Origin: Albugo candida
Lineage: Eukaryota > Oomycota > Peronosporomycetes > Albuginales
Length of the DNA: 64,000 bases
Direction of reading: 5' to 3'
NCBI GenBank assembly: GCA_040437565.1
Contig: JBDOQK010000027.1
Span: 186,001 to 250,000, forward strand
This document shows, piece after piece, positions 1-10,453 of the stretch. The stretch's first letter is position 1, and each line of letters starts with the position of its first letter. Made by a program: the position numbers and the translations under genes. The notes beneath the pieces are model-generated. The model saw only the letters and a list, made by a program, of their open reading frames with translations, did no database searches and was not told the DNA's origin.

Positions 1-556
1 TGAGCAGAAGGATGCTGATGCAATTCCGACATGGTGTCAAAGTATCTACCCATTGATCGCCGATACAAGCAAGCGCGAACAGGTTATGGCTGCAATGGGG
101 CAACGAGACCGGCTGTCTGAAGGAGATGTTCATGCAGTACGGAATTTGTATCCGGAACTGAGAGAACGCCCACACAGAGCCTCTCATGTTGCGCATAACG
201 GAACAACTTTGGGTCGGTACTCGGTATACAGCCAATTAATTCCCAGCCGTTTGCATCGTCGTGATGATGTGATTACTCATGAGATTCGCAACCACGCTCA
301 CAGAAACTATCTGTACGGCAATCCTGATCCAAAACTTCTATATCGACATCAGTTTGCGACGTCTTTCGGAATCATGCTGACAGCATTCGGTATCATCCTA
401 TTTGGAAGCTACGCAATCGTCGAATGGAGAAGAAGAAGATACGATGGATGGAGAAAACATTTCGGAGATAACGACAGTAAAAATCTATTCGAAAATCGTG
501 TTGCTATGTCACATTACGGAGAATCCTTACTATCAGATAGAGTAATCTTTGATTAA
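1..556 (+). CDS. Astacin-like (M12A) metalloprotease, 3' end with membrane anchor
   Basis: The frame is open from the left edge of the window, so only the C-terminal part (about 184 residues) is present and the catalytic HExxH region lies outside. The segment MGQRDRLSEGDVHAVRNLYP matches the end of astacin-family catalytic domains, where an IGQR..LS..D....N.LY motif closes the domain; this is family knowledge. A hydrophobic stretch of about 20 residues (roughly 357-427) is followed by a basic cluster (EWRRRRYDGWRK), which suggests a single-pass membrane protein with a short cytoplasmic tail of about 40 residues. It is transcribed toward the minus-strand transporter and its stop lies 66 bp from that gene's stop. 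The family call is fairly good; activity cannot be judged from this part. Confidence 0.6.
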   Translation, partial: EQKDADAIPTWCQSIYPLIADTSKREQVMAAMGQRDRLSEGDVHAVRNLYPELRERPHRASHVAHNGTTLGRYSVYSQLIPSRLHRRDDVITHEIRNHAHRNYLYGNPDPKLLYRHQFATSFGIMLTAFGIILFGSYAIVEWRRRRYDGWRKHFGDNDSKNLFENRVAMSHYGESLLSDRVIFD

Positions 557-622
557 GTAAGATAACTCGAGCTTTATATATCGACTCGATCCATCCAGTC
601 GATGGGAGATATGATGCCAGAG

Positions 623-1861
623 CTAAACAATTTTGACTTCCTGATGATTAAAAGAGGTCGTGGAACTCTTGATATCGGTGCCTAACGTGTCGCGGGATTT
701 CAAACCATTCTCTGATTTGATTCTCAATGTCGTAATTGTCGTTTGTTCGAATTTAGTGGCGATAGAATATGAATACACTCCGAACGTTACCAGTAGAATT
801 CCTGCCCAGTTCAAAAATGTGACATCTTCGCCAAATCTATAAATTGATAAGGTGATGAGGAATGTGCGCTTTACGCAATTCGTCACGCTGTGTGTGACAG
901 GAGATACCAAACTCATAAACGCATACGCGAACACGCTTTGTGAGTAAAACGCAAGACCAGCCAAAAACAGATGCAGGAAGTTATTTGATTTGTAAAATGC
1001 CAAGCTTTGCGACCTTGTAGAGGCTTCTTCGTTGTACAGCACACAGGATATCTGTAAGGCCGCTGCAATTACACTGGTATAGAGCTGAAGCTGAGAAGCG
1101 CTGCGCAAAGACCAGTGAGCTTTGAGTAAACTTTTCGGCCAAAAAAGGTTTTGCTTACGTGTAGGACCGATTCATTAGCTTCTTTGATAAAACATTTTGG
1201 ATACAATCTGCACAATTTGCAAGTAGCGCGGCCACAAAGCCAACCACATGAAACGATGCATCTGAGAGGCTGCACATTACAAGTCCTAAAACAATTGGGA
1301 ATAATGATGCGTTAACTCTCCAGCCTGTTCGCTGTCCGAGAAGCACATAGGTCAAGATCACGGTGAAAAATGGGCCCGATGATTTGATGGTTTCTATCAC
1401 ACAAAAGCAGAGTTCCGATAGTTGATAAGCAGTAAATCAATATACTCGTAACGTACGCGTAAAAGATACATTTATGTACTTCAAAGCAGTAAGTCCAAAC
1501 AAAATGGTTGCGACGCGAATAATGCCGAGAACTACGATGTCCTTGAGGCCGTCATTCCAAACACGACGGATACCGACTTTGCTTCCTGACCACCCCACTA
1601 GAGCTAATTCAGTGATCAGCCCTCCAAGAACGGACGTGCCTAACTGCGCCATAGACAGTTTATTTCGATCAATCTTTAAATCAGCCATAATATATCGATT
1701 CATCCACAAAGTGCTCAGACTTGACATGTACCATGCTACATTGTATCATTACGTATGCGCTGGCAAAGTACTGCATAAGTCACAATACCTGCTATACAAA
1801 GGATAACTTTTTGCCGATGAATCAAACGAAAAATGACGCGCAGAGTATCGTACGAATTCAT
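623..1861 (-). CDS. TPT/SLC35-family sugar-phosphate or nucleotide-sugar transporter
   Basis: Four exons can be traced: 1861-1789, 1735-1457, 1393-1159 and 1100-623. Together they give exactly 355 codons (354 residues) with good GT-AG borders. The protein starts MNSYDTLRVIF and runs into AWYMSSLSTLWMNRYIM, the first-helix signature of the triose-phosphate translocator (TPT) branch of the drug/metabolite transporter superfamily. The later motif QTIKSSGPFFTVILTYVLLG and the C-terminal SLVSPVTHSVTNCVKR are also typical. About ten membrane helices are expected, in Golgi, ER or organelle membranes. Substrate (UDP-sugar, triose phosphate or PEP) cannot be read from sequence. It is convergent with the upstream protease. 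The 24-residue first exon is short but keeps phase perfectly. Confidence 0.85.
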
Positions 1862-2080
1862 GTGCTGCATGCTTGTGATTGTAGAGTGCTAATATACGAA
1901 AGCTCAGCAAAAACTGAGGATGGGCAAATAACTAGTACATGTCGGTATAGGACGACATGCAGCTGCGCTATGTTCTGATACACTGATAATAAAGCCTCGG
2001 TACAGAAATAGATTGGAGCTTGCTTTAAAGCAAGCAATGGTTTGCGAAACATTTGTTTTTTATTTATCGTGCGACTCAGG

Positions 2081-2847
2081 ATGGGGTCTGGGGGTTCCGT
2101 GATCAAAGCAGCTGCCTATATTGAAAACGATCATGTCATTCCCTTCCACAATGAAGAACATGCCGAAGAGATAAAGACCACCAAAAGGTCGTTCTTCCAC
2201 AAGACTAAGAAGAGGAATCTACAGCCAGAAATTATTTCGTCTGGGAATCCTCAACTCAAAGCTGATTGTGAAGTCATACCCGTGAAGCAGAATGACACCT
2301 TAAACTCCAAAGGATTTGATTGCCGAAAGATAGAAGTTAGTAAGAGGCAAGCACAACCGGAATCACAGATGACTTCATCACAAGGACGTAAAACGTTGAA
2401 TTCTCCAACTAGCAGTGAAAAACATTTTTTTACATCTTCCGATGTACAAAAGACGCGGAAAGCTAAAGTAGAAAAGCCTAAACCGATCAAAAATGGAGGT
2501 TTACCTCCAGTCCTTATGGGGAATGCAACAGCTTCCGAAAACAAACAAGTCTCCAATATCAAGATCCCTGTAAGAAATGTACGTCTAGCCCATGTTATCA
2601 TCCTCATACTCCGACTAATCAACTTTTTTTCTTTTCACTATAGGCTTCGGCACTGCCGATACAAGCTCAAAATAATCATTCAGCTATGCAACTTGATTCC
2701 ATCAGCCTTGTTAATACAACATCAACTAGCTCAAGTGAGCAAGTCGTAAAAGCTCCGCCCCAAGGAGTACATCACACACCAGCATGGCTGGATGAAAGTG
2801 ATGAGAGCATGATGGATGAAATTCTCGATACAACTGTCGCTTGGTGA
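2081..2847 (+). CDS. Hypothetical 230-residue protein with N-myristoylation-type start
   Basis: Two exons, 2081-2569 and 2644-2847, join in phase (donor gtaaga, acceptor ctatag) to give 230 residues. The N-terminus MGSGGSV fits the consensus for N-myristoyltransferase (Gly2, small residues at 3-5, Ser6), so membrane attachment is plausible. The rest is polar and low in hydrophobic residues: Lys/Ser-rich, with KRSFFHKTKKRN and KTRKAKVEKPKP clusters, and an acidic tail ending WLDESDESMMDEILDTTVAW. I recognise no domain; it is probably largely disordered. The stop is about 145 bp before the first ATG of the next gene on the same strand, so the two could share regulation or even be exons of one gene, though the in-frame stop at 2845 argues against that. 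Confidence 0.6.
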
Positions 2848-2992
2848 CTATACTGATTGCAAAGCTGAAAAAAGGAGTTTTATCATAGGAACGCGATCGA
2901 CGCACAAAGTATGGCCGCTTTGCTTGATTGTCAATTTATAGAATTTTGGTATCGAGCTAAAGTTAGAGGAGCAAAACATATATGACGATTCG

Positions 2993-5664
2993 ATGCTTTT
3001 GTTCGGTGGCAAGCTTATAGGATTTACTGCTGACCTCGAAGAATCCTCGCAAACAAATCAGACAGACTTCTACTCTCAAGTCGACGTGCATACACCTAAT
3101 AACGTTCTTATCGCGCATGCTGGCGCCGCTCACAATGATACTTGCCGAGGGAGGACTCACCACAAAACCTCAAAAGCGAAGCGTATAAATGTACTTGGCG
3201 CTTCACGTAAGAAAAGATCCGATCACTCGTTTAGAAAGCAAGGAGATTGGCTTTTGGGACCGCTTACGACTGAAGACTGCAACCAGCCTCAACCCGTACT
3301 TCGCCTTCCTTCGATTCCAAAACAAGGAAACAATACAACTTCCCGAGTGCGATCAGTGGAGAACTGTTTTGCTGACATGTACTTATGTGCTGTTTGTCTT
3401 TTAGATTCTTGGCCGAACGAATGATCTGCAAATGGCATACATAGGATCAAAAGCTTCTAGTCATCTCAAGCGATCGAAAACTACAAAATCTCACAAGACT
3501 TATAGAGAGCCACAAAATCTGAGAATGATTTTGCAGAAAGAGTTACAGCTTTCACTGGATCATGTCAGCGAATTGAACAAACAGGTTCAATCGGATATCA
3601 TCCAAGCACGGGAAATTTGTCCAGCTGGAGATAGTTTTGTGCTGGTGCGTCTATCGAACTTGTTTTTTATTTGCGATACCTTTTAATGAACAAAATCTAG
3701 CAACGCATGATGCAGAAATGGGGCTGCTCTAAAATCGAAACTTTCCTTGGCCGACTTGTGCATGCTAAACAGTGTCTTGTTTTTCAAAAGTGGAAGCAGT
3801 TTGCTCAATTTGAGCGCAGGGCTGAGATCATTCTCACGCAGAAGCATTTGGGTATTAAACGTATGGAAGTGGTCGCCTTAAAGTGGCTCAAACGAAGGCT
3901 AGCATCCGCGTGGAAGGTTTGGATGCAATTCGTGCTGGAAGAATTTGCCAGGGAACACGCTGCTTTAGAAGCACGGGCCGCTGGACGCTTGCACCGAACC
4001 ATCCGAGGGTATATGGCTCGACAAATACGAAGAAAACGTCAAGTAGTAGCGAAGCAGATAAGGGCTGCTGTGACGATTCAGACTTGTTCTCGACAACACT
4101 TTAAACATCGGATCCTATTAAGACAGCAGTCTCAACAAAAGGCTGCATTACTTAGGCAACTGAGATGTCGTATTTACACCGCACGATTTATGCAAAATAT
4201 CAGGAATCGCTGCATTCGAAAGCACACGAATGCAACCAGAATAGAAGCGCTTTATCGAGGCTACAACGCCCGTCGGCAATACATGCGTCTTTGGAACGCA
4301 AAACGACGTAATGTTGCCGCCAATAAAATTCAGATGCGCTTTCGAAGGTACATGCTTGTGGCTCGGAAGGAAAGATTAAAAGTCAAACAGCGTCAGGAAA
4401 GGATTGAAATGCTGATTGACAACTGGTATCGAATGTGTCGCGCAAAGATAATTGCAAAACGATTGAAGCGGAGATTAGCATCACAAGCTCAAATCAGACG
4501 GAATACCGCATTACGGATTCAACGAGTGTATCGTGGACATCGGTAGGATGAATTTGTCATTTATCGACGTGTGGATGGATATTGATCAAGCTTTGTTAGT
4601 GCCCGTCTTGGGAGTGTATTAAGACATGTGGTCGCACTTGAAAACAATCGAAAACTAGCACCGAAAGCGATAAAGATACAATGCCTCTTACGATCCCATT
4701 TCGCTCGAAATCAAGTCAAACGGAGACGAAATGCATTGCGAAAAAAGATGATTCATCAAGCCCAACTTTGCAAAGAGTATTGGAGTGAGGATGATGCCGT
4801 CTGGTTTTACCATGATCACCAGGTATGAGCCTTACCAATTTGCCTGAGATCCATTGCTGACAACGTATATTTGGAACAAGTCTGGAGCATCATATTGGGT
4901 GCCACCAGCACTCGGGTACACCAAGGCAGATGGGAGTCTCGTGCTACAAAATGGCAAAATCATCGAGGACCCGCTAACGATACAAGTCGGACTAAATTTA
5001 GATGCCGACTTGATGTCGAAAAGTGAAGACACGACCATTGATGCTCAAAGTCATAGTCGAATATGTATCGAATGCGATCAACAAACAGCTTCTCGCGAAT
5101 GTGAGCAATGTGAAGATGTTTNNNNNNNNNNNNNNNNNNNNNNNNNNNNNNNNNNNNNNNNNNNNNNNNNNNNNNNNNNNNNNNNNNNNNNNNNNNNNNN
5201 NNNNNNNNNNNNNNNNNNNNNCCGACTTGATGTCGAAAAGTGAAGACACGACCATTGATGCTCAAAGTCATAGTCGAATATGTATCGAATGCGATCAACA
5301 AACAGCTTCTCGCGAATGTGAGCAATGTGAAGATGTTTTCTGCGGCGCTTGCTTCATGAAATTGCATAATTCATCGCACCGTGAATCGCATACGTGGAAA
5401 GCGCTCGGTGTTCTTCGTTGTGCTGAATGTGATCGATTTCAAGCTACGAGGTTTTGCGTGAGCTGTAAAGACCCTTATTGTCTTGGCTGCTTTACTATTA
5501 TACACTTGAAAGGGTTGAAGCAGGAACACGAATGGATTGATTGCGTCGAACGGACAAAGATGGATGCATTTCTATCTGTACCGGCCACAATCGAGGAAGA
5601 TACACAAACCTTTGACGAGTTTGTGCAATCAAACGAATTTGAGTATATGAGTAGCGGGAAATAG
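2993..5664 (+). CDS. IQ-motif / WW-like / B-box zinc-finger protein
   Basis: Exons 2993-3346, 3405-3644, 3701-4542, 4600-4822 and 4881-5664 join in phase; after removing the assembly duplication around the gap the protein is about 741 residues. The middle is a highly basic helical region with about six IQ-type calmodulin-binding repeats, for example RLHRTIRGYMARQIRRKRQ, ATRIEALYRGYNARRQY and ALRIQRVYRGHRAR. Next comes a WW-like segment, WFYHDHQSGASYWVPP, assembled exactly across the intron 4823-4880. The C-terminus carries two cysteine-rich B-box-type units (CIECDQQTASRECEQCEDVF and CAECDRFQATRFCVSC). A calcium/calmodulin-linked scaffold, perhaps cytoskeletal or ciliary, is inference. The frame is open back to 2942 after a possible acceptor, so a short 5' exon may be missing; 2993 is the first in-frame ATG. 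It ends 46 bp from the end of the convergent PRMT3 gene. Confidence 0.75.
5005..5338. repeat. 100-N gap with duplicated flank (117 bp)
   Basis: Bases 5005-5121 are repeated at 5222-5338 on either side of the N run. The overlap lies inside one exon of the IQ/B-box gene and removing one copy keeps the frame. Confidence 0.9.
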
Positions 5665-5710
5665 AGAAGATGGGAGTACAGGACCAAAGGCTTCCATGAT
5701 ATCAACATTA

Positions 5711-7586
5711 TCAATGAATACGGAAGTTTTGTGTAAAGGATTCTCCTTGGGGAGTGATCCATGTGATGGTGATATCTAAAAAGCGACTATTGTTGGCATT
5801 TCGACGCAGAATCCATGTGCCCTTGATAATCTGATTTGCTTGCACACGGAATGGACAATCGATCATGAAGAAAACTTGTTGCCAATGCGTAGGAGGTCCT
5901 TCAACACCGGTAGTGAACGATTCGACTTGCACGCAATCCCGAATGAATGCAATATCAAAGCTTGAGACAAATCCTTCAAATAAACCAGAGCGATTGATTC
6001 GCAGCTTGAATTCCAAAGTAGAGTCGAAGAGTTGTTCGATTTTCACAGTGTTCACATCAACTCGAGAAAGCAAGCAGCGATCTGTGAGAATCGCCTGAGG
6101 ATACACGAGTTCCACGAATCCATTTTCTGTATTTATTTTGGATTGAACGGCGGTCATGTTGAATCCGTACACATCTTTCCAAAAGCCTTTGCGATTTTTT
6201 GGATCTTGAGCTCCTTGGAGGTAAAGACTCGCAGAATCTGGAAACACATGGCCGCAAGTTTGTTCCCCTATATCCGATTTGAGCCATTTGTCTCGAGCGA
6301 ATAAGACAGTATCCAGCATCGACTCATAGAACAAGCAATAGCCCATCCATTCGGAAATAATGATGTCCACGTGATCAACTGGAAGCTTCACGTCTTCGAC
6401 TCGACCCTTGAGTATGTTTATTTTCGATGCGAATCCGTTTGCTTCCACAATTTGCTGTGCAATATGGCCGAATTCGCTGCAATCAATGCCTATAACTTGT
6501 GCTGCTCCTGCTTGCGCGGCAAACATGCTTAGAATACCAGTTCCGCAGCCAACATCTAGAACAATCTTATCCTTATACAGGTGTGCATTATTAAGTATTG
6601 CATTACGATAAGCTTCGGTTCGAACTCGATCCGTGAGCATCTCGTAATGTATACCGACGTGAGAGTATGAATCAAAATAGTACGCATCTAACTCATCGAC
6701 TTTGAATTTGACTTGCTTTGCCTTTTTTTGCGTGTTGGCTTTCACGACATCAGTACCGTTTTTTTCTTCGTTGTCGCACGTNNNNNNNNNNNNNNNNNNN
6801 NNNNNNNNNNNNNNNNNNNNNNNNNNNNNNNNNNNNNNNNNNNNNNNNNNNNNNNNNNNNNNNNNNNNNNNNNNNNNNNNNTGCATTACGATAAGCTTCG
6901 GTTCGAACTCGATCCGTGAGCATCTCGTAATGTATACCGACGTGAGAGTATGAATCAAAATAGTACGCATCTAACTCATCGACTTTGAATTTGACTTGCT
7001 TTGCCTTTTTTTGCGTGTTGGCTTTCACGACATCAGTACCGTTTTTTTCTTCGTTGTCGCACGTAAGTTTATATATGAAAGCCTTCATATTTGCTGTCTG
7101 ATTTCGGAATGCCTCATTTTCTGCTTTTAGTTTGTCTACGTCCTCGCTCGTCGAATGGGTAGACACTGAGACCTGGGAGGTGGTAGTTCCATTCACGTCT
7201 TCGTTTTCACTGTCCTCTTCATCGTCATACAAACTGTAAAGAACAGCATCATTCTGAAGTACGGGCGTAAAGTATTTTTCATCAGTAAATTCGGCGACTC
7301 CGTTCTTTTCTAATTGATTCCAGATTGATTTTGAAGTAAGGCCTTTTTGAGAATTAGACCGAATATAATTGATCAGTCGAATCATGGCGTAATGGTCTAA
7401 ATTCCAGCGTGTGAATAGTTCTTGCAAAAAGAAGCTGTGTGATTCGATTAGGTGAGCATGGAAGGTGGTAATACAGGATATGGTATCACTGCAAAAAAGA
7501 CATTGTAGTACACCATGTCTTGTAGATTCGTCTCGTTCGTCGTCTTCAATCCAATCGTTCCAAGACTCGGTATCACTGGAGCTCAT
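5711..7586 (-). CDS. PRMT3: Protein arginine N-methyltransferase 3 (PRMT3)
   Basis: A single exon; after removing the 283-base gap-plus-duplicate it is 1,593 nt, encoding 530 residues, practically the length of animal PRMT3. The N-terminus has the PRMT3-specific C2H2 zinc finger (CLFCSDTISC then HAHLIESH at about residues 30-55) used for ribosomal protein substrate binding. The catalytic core shows the SAM-binding motif VLDVGCGTGILSMFAAQAGA, the double-E loop SEWMGYCLFYESML with both glutamates, and the THW loop (PTHWQQVFF). It should make asymmetric dimethylarginine in the cytosol, classically on 40S ribosomal protein uS5; that is family knowledge. The Glu/Asp-rich linker (DDEEDSENEDV) is typical. 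It is convergent with the IQ/B-box gene, with 46 bp between stops. Confidence 0.93.
6599..7064. repeat. 100-N gap with duplicated flank (183 bp)
   Basis: Bases 6599-6781 recur at 6882-7064. The repeat lies within the PRMT3 coding sequence and accounts for an apparent frame change there. Confidence 0.9.
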
Positions 7587-7705
7587 GGCGAATTCAATTA
7601 AGTATTATTTCTGACGAATTCGACATACTTGACAAGGAGATGGTATATTCCTACTGTTAGAAAATGTCACGAATTGACTGCAAAAGCTATATCGATGATT
7701 TATTG

Positions 7706-8624
7706 TCAGAAGCAGCATCCATCGTTGCTTTCTTCTGATTGTTCATCGACCCGAAATTTTGTTCCGTTGGCTACATCTAGTCTATCTTCACCCTCGGCTA
7801 AACGCTGTTGTATATCTACTGCAATGGCATGAAATGCTGCGTCGATGTTGATATTACTCTTTGCACTCGTTTCGAAAAAATGAATCCCAAACTCATCAGC
7901 TAGCTCCTGACCCTGTTGCGTTGTAACGGCCTATATCCAATCGAGCATGAGTGAGCATATAGGACGCTTTCTATGGGTCACTATGATACACTTTACCCGC
8001 TCAGAAGAATCGACGTCACATTTATTTCCTATTAGAATCTTGTTCACATTGGTAGAAGCATTTTGCTTGATTTGTGTCATCCAATTTCGAATGTCTATTC
8101 AGGAGACAGTTCAGAGTAATACATTGAACCACACAGTGCAAGCAAACGCTTGGCCTACTTTGAAACGAGTGATCATCGGTCACGTCATACACCATCAGAA
8201 TGCCCATGGCTCCACGATAATACGCTATCAAGTCGTAATGAGTGGCCAGTCTAGCTTATTGCGCGTTTCACCTGTTGTGATGGTGCGAAAGCGTTCCTGG
8301 CCGGCGGTATCCCATATCTGTAACTTGATGCGCTTTCCATTCAGATTGATAGTTTTGACCTTAAAATCAATGCTACGATAGACGATTATTACAATTGTGA
8401 AAAAACATTTTATCTCATAGTCGTACCCAATTGTCGTGATAAATGACGTTGTAAAGGAGTCATCCGAGTATCGCAGTAAGACACAGCTCTTTCCCACTCC
8501 TTTTGATCAACAAGAAACAACTTTGATAATGACAAAATGCATCTGATCTTTGTTATTACATACCGCTATCTCCTATGAGCAACAATTTGACAAGCAAGTC
8601 GTATTTGCTGCTACTATGCACCAT
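7706..8624 (-). CDS. Rab8/Sec4-type small GTPase
   Basis: Six exons (8624-8564, 8499-8427, 8372-8272, 8224-8159, 8094-7997, 7930-7706) sum to 624 nt, 207 residues, the usual Rab length. The P-loop GDSGVGKS is rebuilt across intron 1. The effector and switch regions read [31 protein letters not shown] and [20 protein letters not shown]; the guanine motifs are GNKCDV and ETSAK. This combination matches the Rab8/Sec4/Ypt2 group, which drives late Golgi-to-plasma-membrane secretion. The C-terminus ends GCCF, a usable CCX geranylgeranylation signal. Six exons in 0.9 kb, with introns of 52-66 nt, make this the most intron-rich gene here. Its start is about 70 bp from the end of the K+ channel gene on the same strand. 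Confidence 0.92.
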
Positions 8625-8696
8625 GGAGATGATTCTGACCTTTTGGCTCTCTGTTCCTGTAACGAGTACCGGATTATTTTCAATAAAAGCCCCACA

Positions 8697-10188
8697 CTAA
8701 CAAGTATCGCACTTGATGGAAGATTGGCGTCTCGGTCTGAACCGAAAATTGGAGCCATTGCGAGGATGCTTTGCGTTTTTTTCGATAGATTGACGCAGTA
8801 ACGTTCCACAAACGCAACAATAGTTGGCATCAGACTGATGCAAACGGCGCAAGCAGCGCGGGCAGTCGATTGATTCGGTAAAAACGTCACCATCTGATGG
8901 CTGATTTAACATCAATGGGCATGCAAGAAAGCCGTATCCCGCAAACATGACAACCGTAGCCAGTAAACGTCCGGGTATAGTGGTCGGAGCGATGTCACCG
9001 TAGCCAACTGTCGTAATTGTTACCACTGTCCAGTATAATGAGACCGGAATGTTAGAGAATCCGGTATTTCCACCTTCGATCAGATACATTGCACAACCAA
9101 TCACTAGTATCATTGTAAATAAACCGACCAGAAAGACAGTGATTCTTCGTTTGTTGTGGTGTATATTTTCTTGCAATGCAGCTGCTGCATCGACAAAGCG
9201 ACCAAGACGAAGAATCCGAAATACTTTCATGACCCGAAATATTCGTAATACCGCCAAATGAATTAATGGACGAGAACTAGCCATCATAAAACCTGGTAAA
9301 AAAAGCCTCAGATATAATGCTTAGTATCACTATTGTGACTCTTACCCAAATACGTGGGCACCAGCGCGGCCAAATCGATCACACCCAGTAGACTAAGAAC
9401 ATACTCTTGTGGTTTCTGCAAACACATCACTCGCAGGAAATATTCAGCTGAGAATATGAGTGTAAAGAAAAATTCAAGTGCCAGTAAAACGCTGCCCACT
9501 TCCAAACTAAACAAAACAAAATTTTCAGCAACTGAGTAGGCTTGATTTGAAAATAAATCGTCCAAAACTCACCGAATGGATTCGACACTGTCCAAAATAG
9601 CTACACGTTTCAATATGATCAGCCAAATCAGCAAACATCTGGTATCTGGCAAAAATTACCGATTGTGACGCTAATTGAGACCATTATCAATAAGAAAAGG
9701 GCCGTGCGCTGTCCTGTTGGACTGCTGCTCTGAAACATCATTTGATACACTGTTGTCCAGCCGGACTTGGGACCACACCGTATATCTTGGTCCACGACAT
9801 ATCCATTTACGCGAAATCGTTTGTCCCGAGAAGAGATCATCCCATGACTCTTCCTTCTTTCAGCCCCAAAACTGCCCGCGGCTGCTCTTCGCGTGCGCTG
9901 ATGTCCATGCCGACCAAACGTCGGGTCGTCCATCGGAAATTGATTTGCACGAAATATAATCTGCTCCATCCCCTCGGATTCTTTGGGCGTGAGTTTTTCA
10001 TCTTTCTCGACACGATTTAAAAATGCTTTTGACGATATTGCTGACAGACAGTATAGTGACTCGGTAGATGCACGACGCTTACGTCCCAGCTCAATATCCC
10101 CATGATTTTGTTCGTTCTGTGCAAGTCTTGGTGTTGTATCTGCATCCTTTATGTCTCTGGCTCGATCATATAATCCGTCGGGGTCCAT
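8697..10188 (-). CDS. Voltage-gated K+ channel with C-terminal zinc ribbon
   Basis: The protein, about 470 residues, has an N-terminal cytoplasmic region of about 150 residues, then a six-helix voltage-gated channel. S2-S3 reads VLLALEFFFTLIFSAEYFLR; S4 carries spaced positive charges (RIFRVMKVFRILRLGR); the selectivity filter is TTVGYGD between S5 and S6. After S6 there is an unusual tail with CPRC....CCVCG (about 8835-8795), a four-cysteine zinc-ribbon pattern, and a basic end. Exon 1 is 10188-9660; a mini-exon near 9590 joins it to the exon ending near 9308, and the next exon begins near 9300. The mini-exon (15 nt by the in-phase reading) is the least certain part. It should conduct K+ outward on depolarisation in the plasma membrane; tetramer formation is assumed from the family. 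Confidence 0.85.
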
Positions 10189-10453
10189 ATTCGCCAGCAG
10201 AAACTATTCAGTTCAAGTCGCGACAAATATTATCGCACCATAAATAGCCAATCACACACGTTGTAGAAACTCGATATTCTTTTGCAAAAATGGACGCAAA
10301 ACATGTACAAATTCAGATGTTAAACAGAGATCAAGAGCGTTTGCAACCTGGTTTCACTTTCTAGATTTATACAACTTTATCACGCTGAGATGCAAAACCT
10401 ATAGCTAATAGCACTATCCGCTCGTATCATACGGTTTACTGATTGCAATTCTA

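Noticed and set aside
3189-3404. Alternative frame 3189-3404 as an exon of the IQ/B-box gene
   Set aside because: The frame from 2993 to 3346 is continuous and joins exon 3405 in phase with a gtgcg donor like that of the next intron. The alternative does not join in phase except through a weaker gttttg donor.
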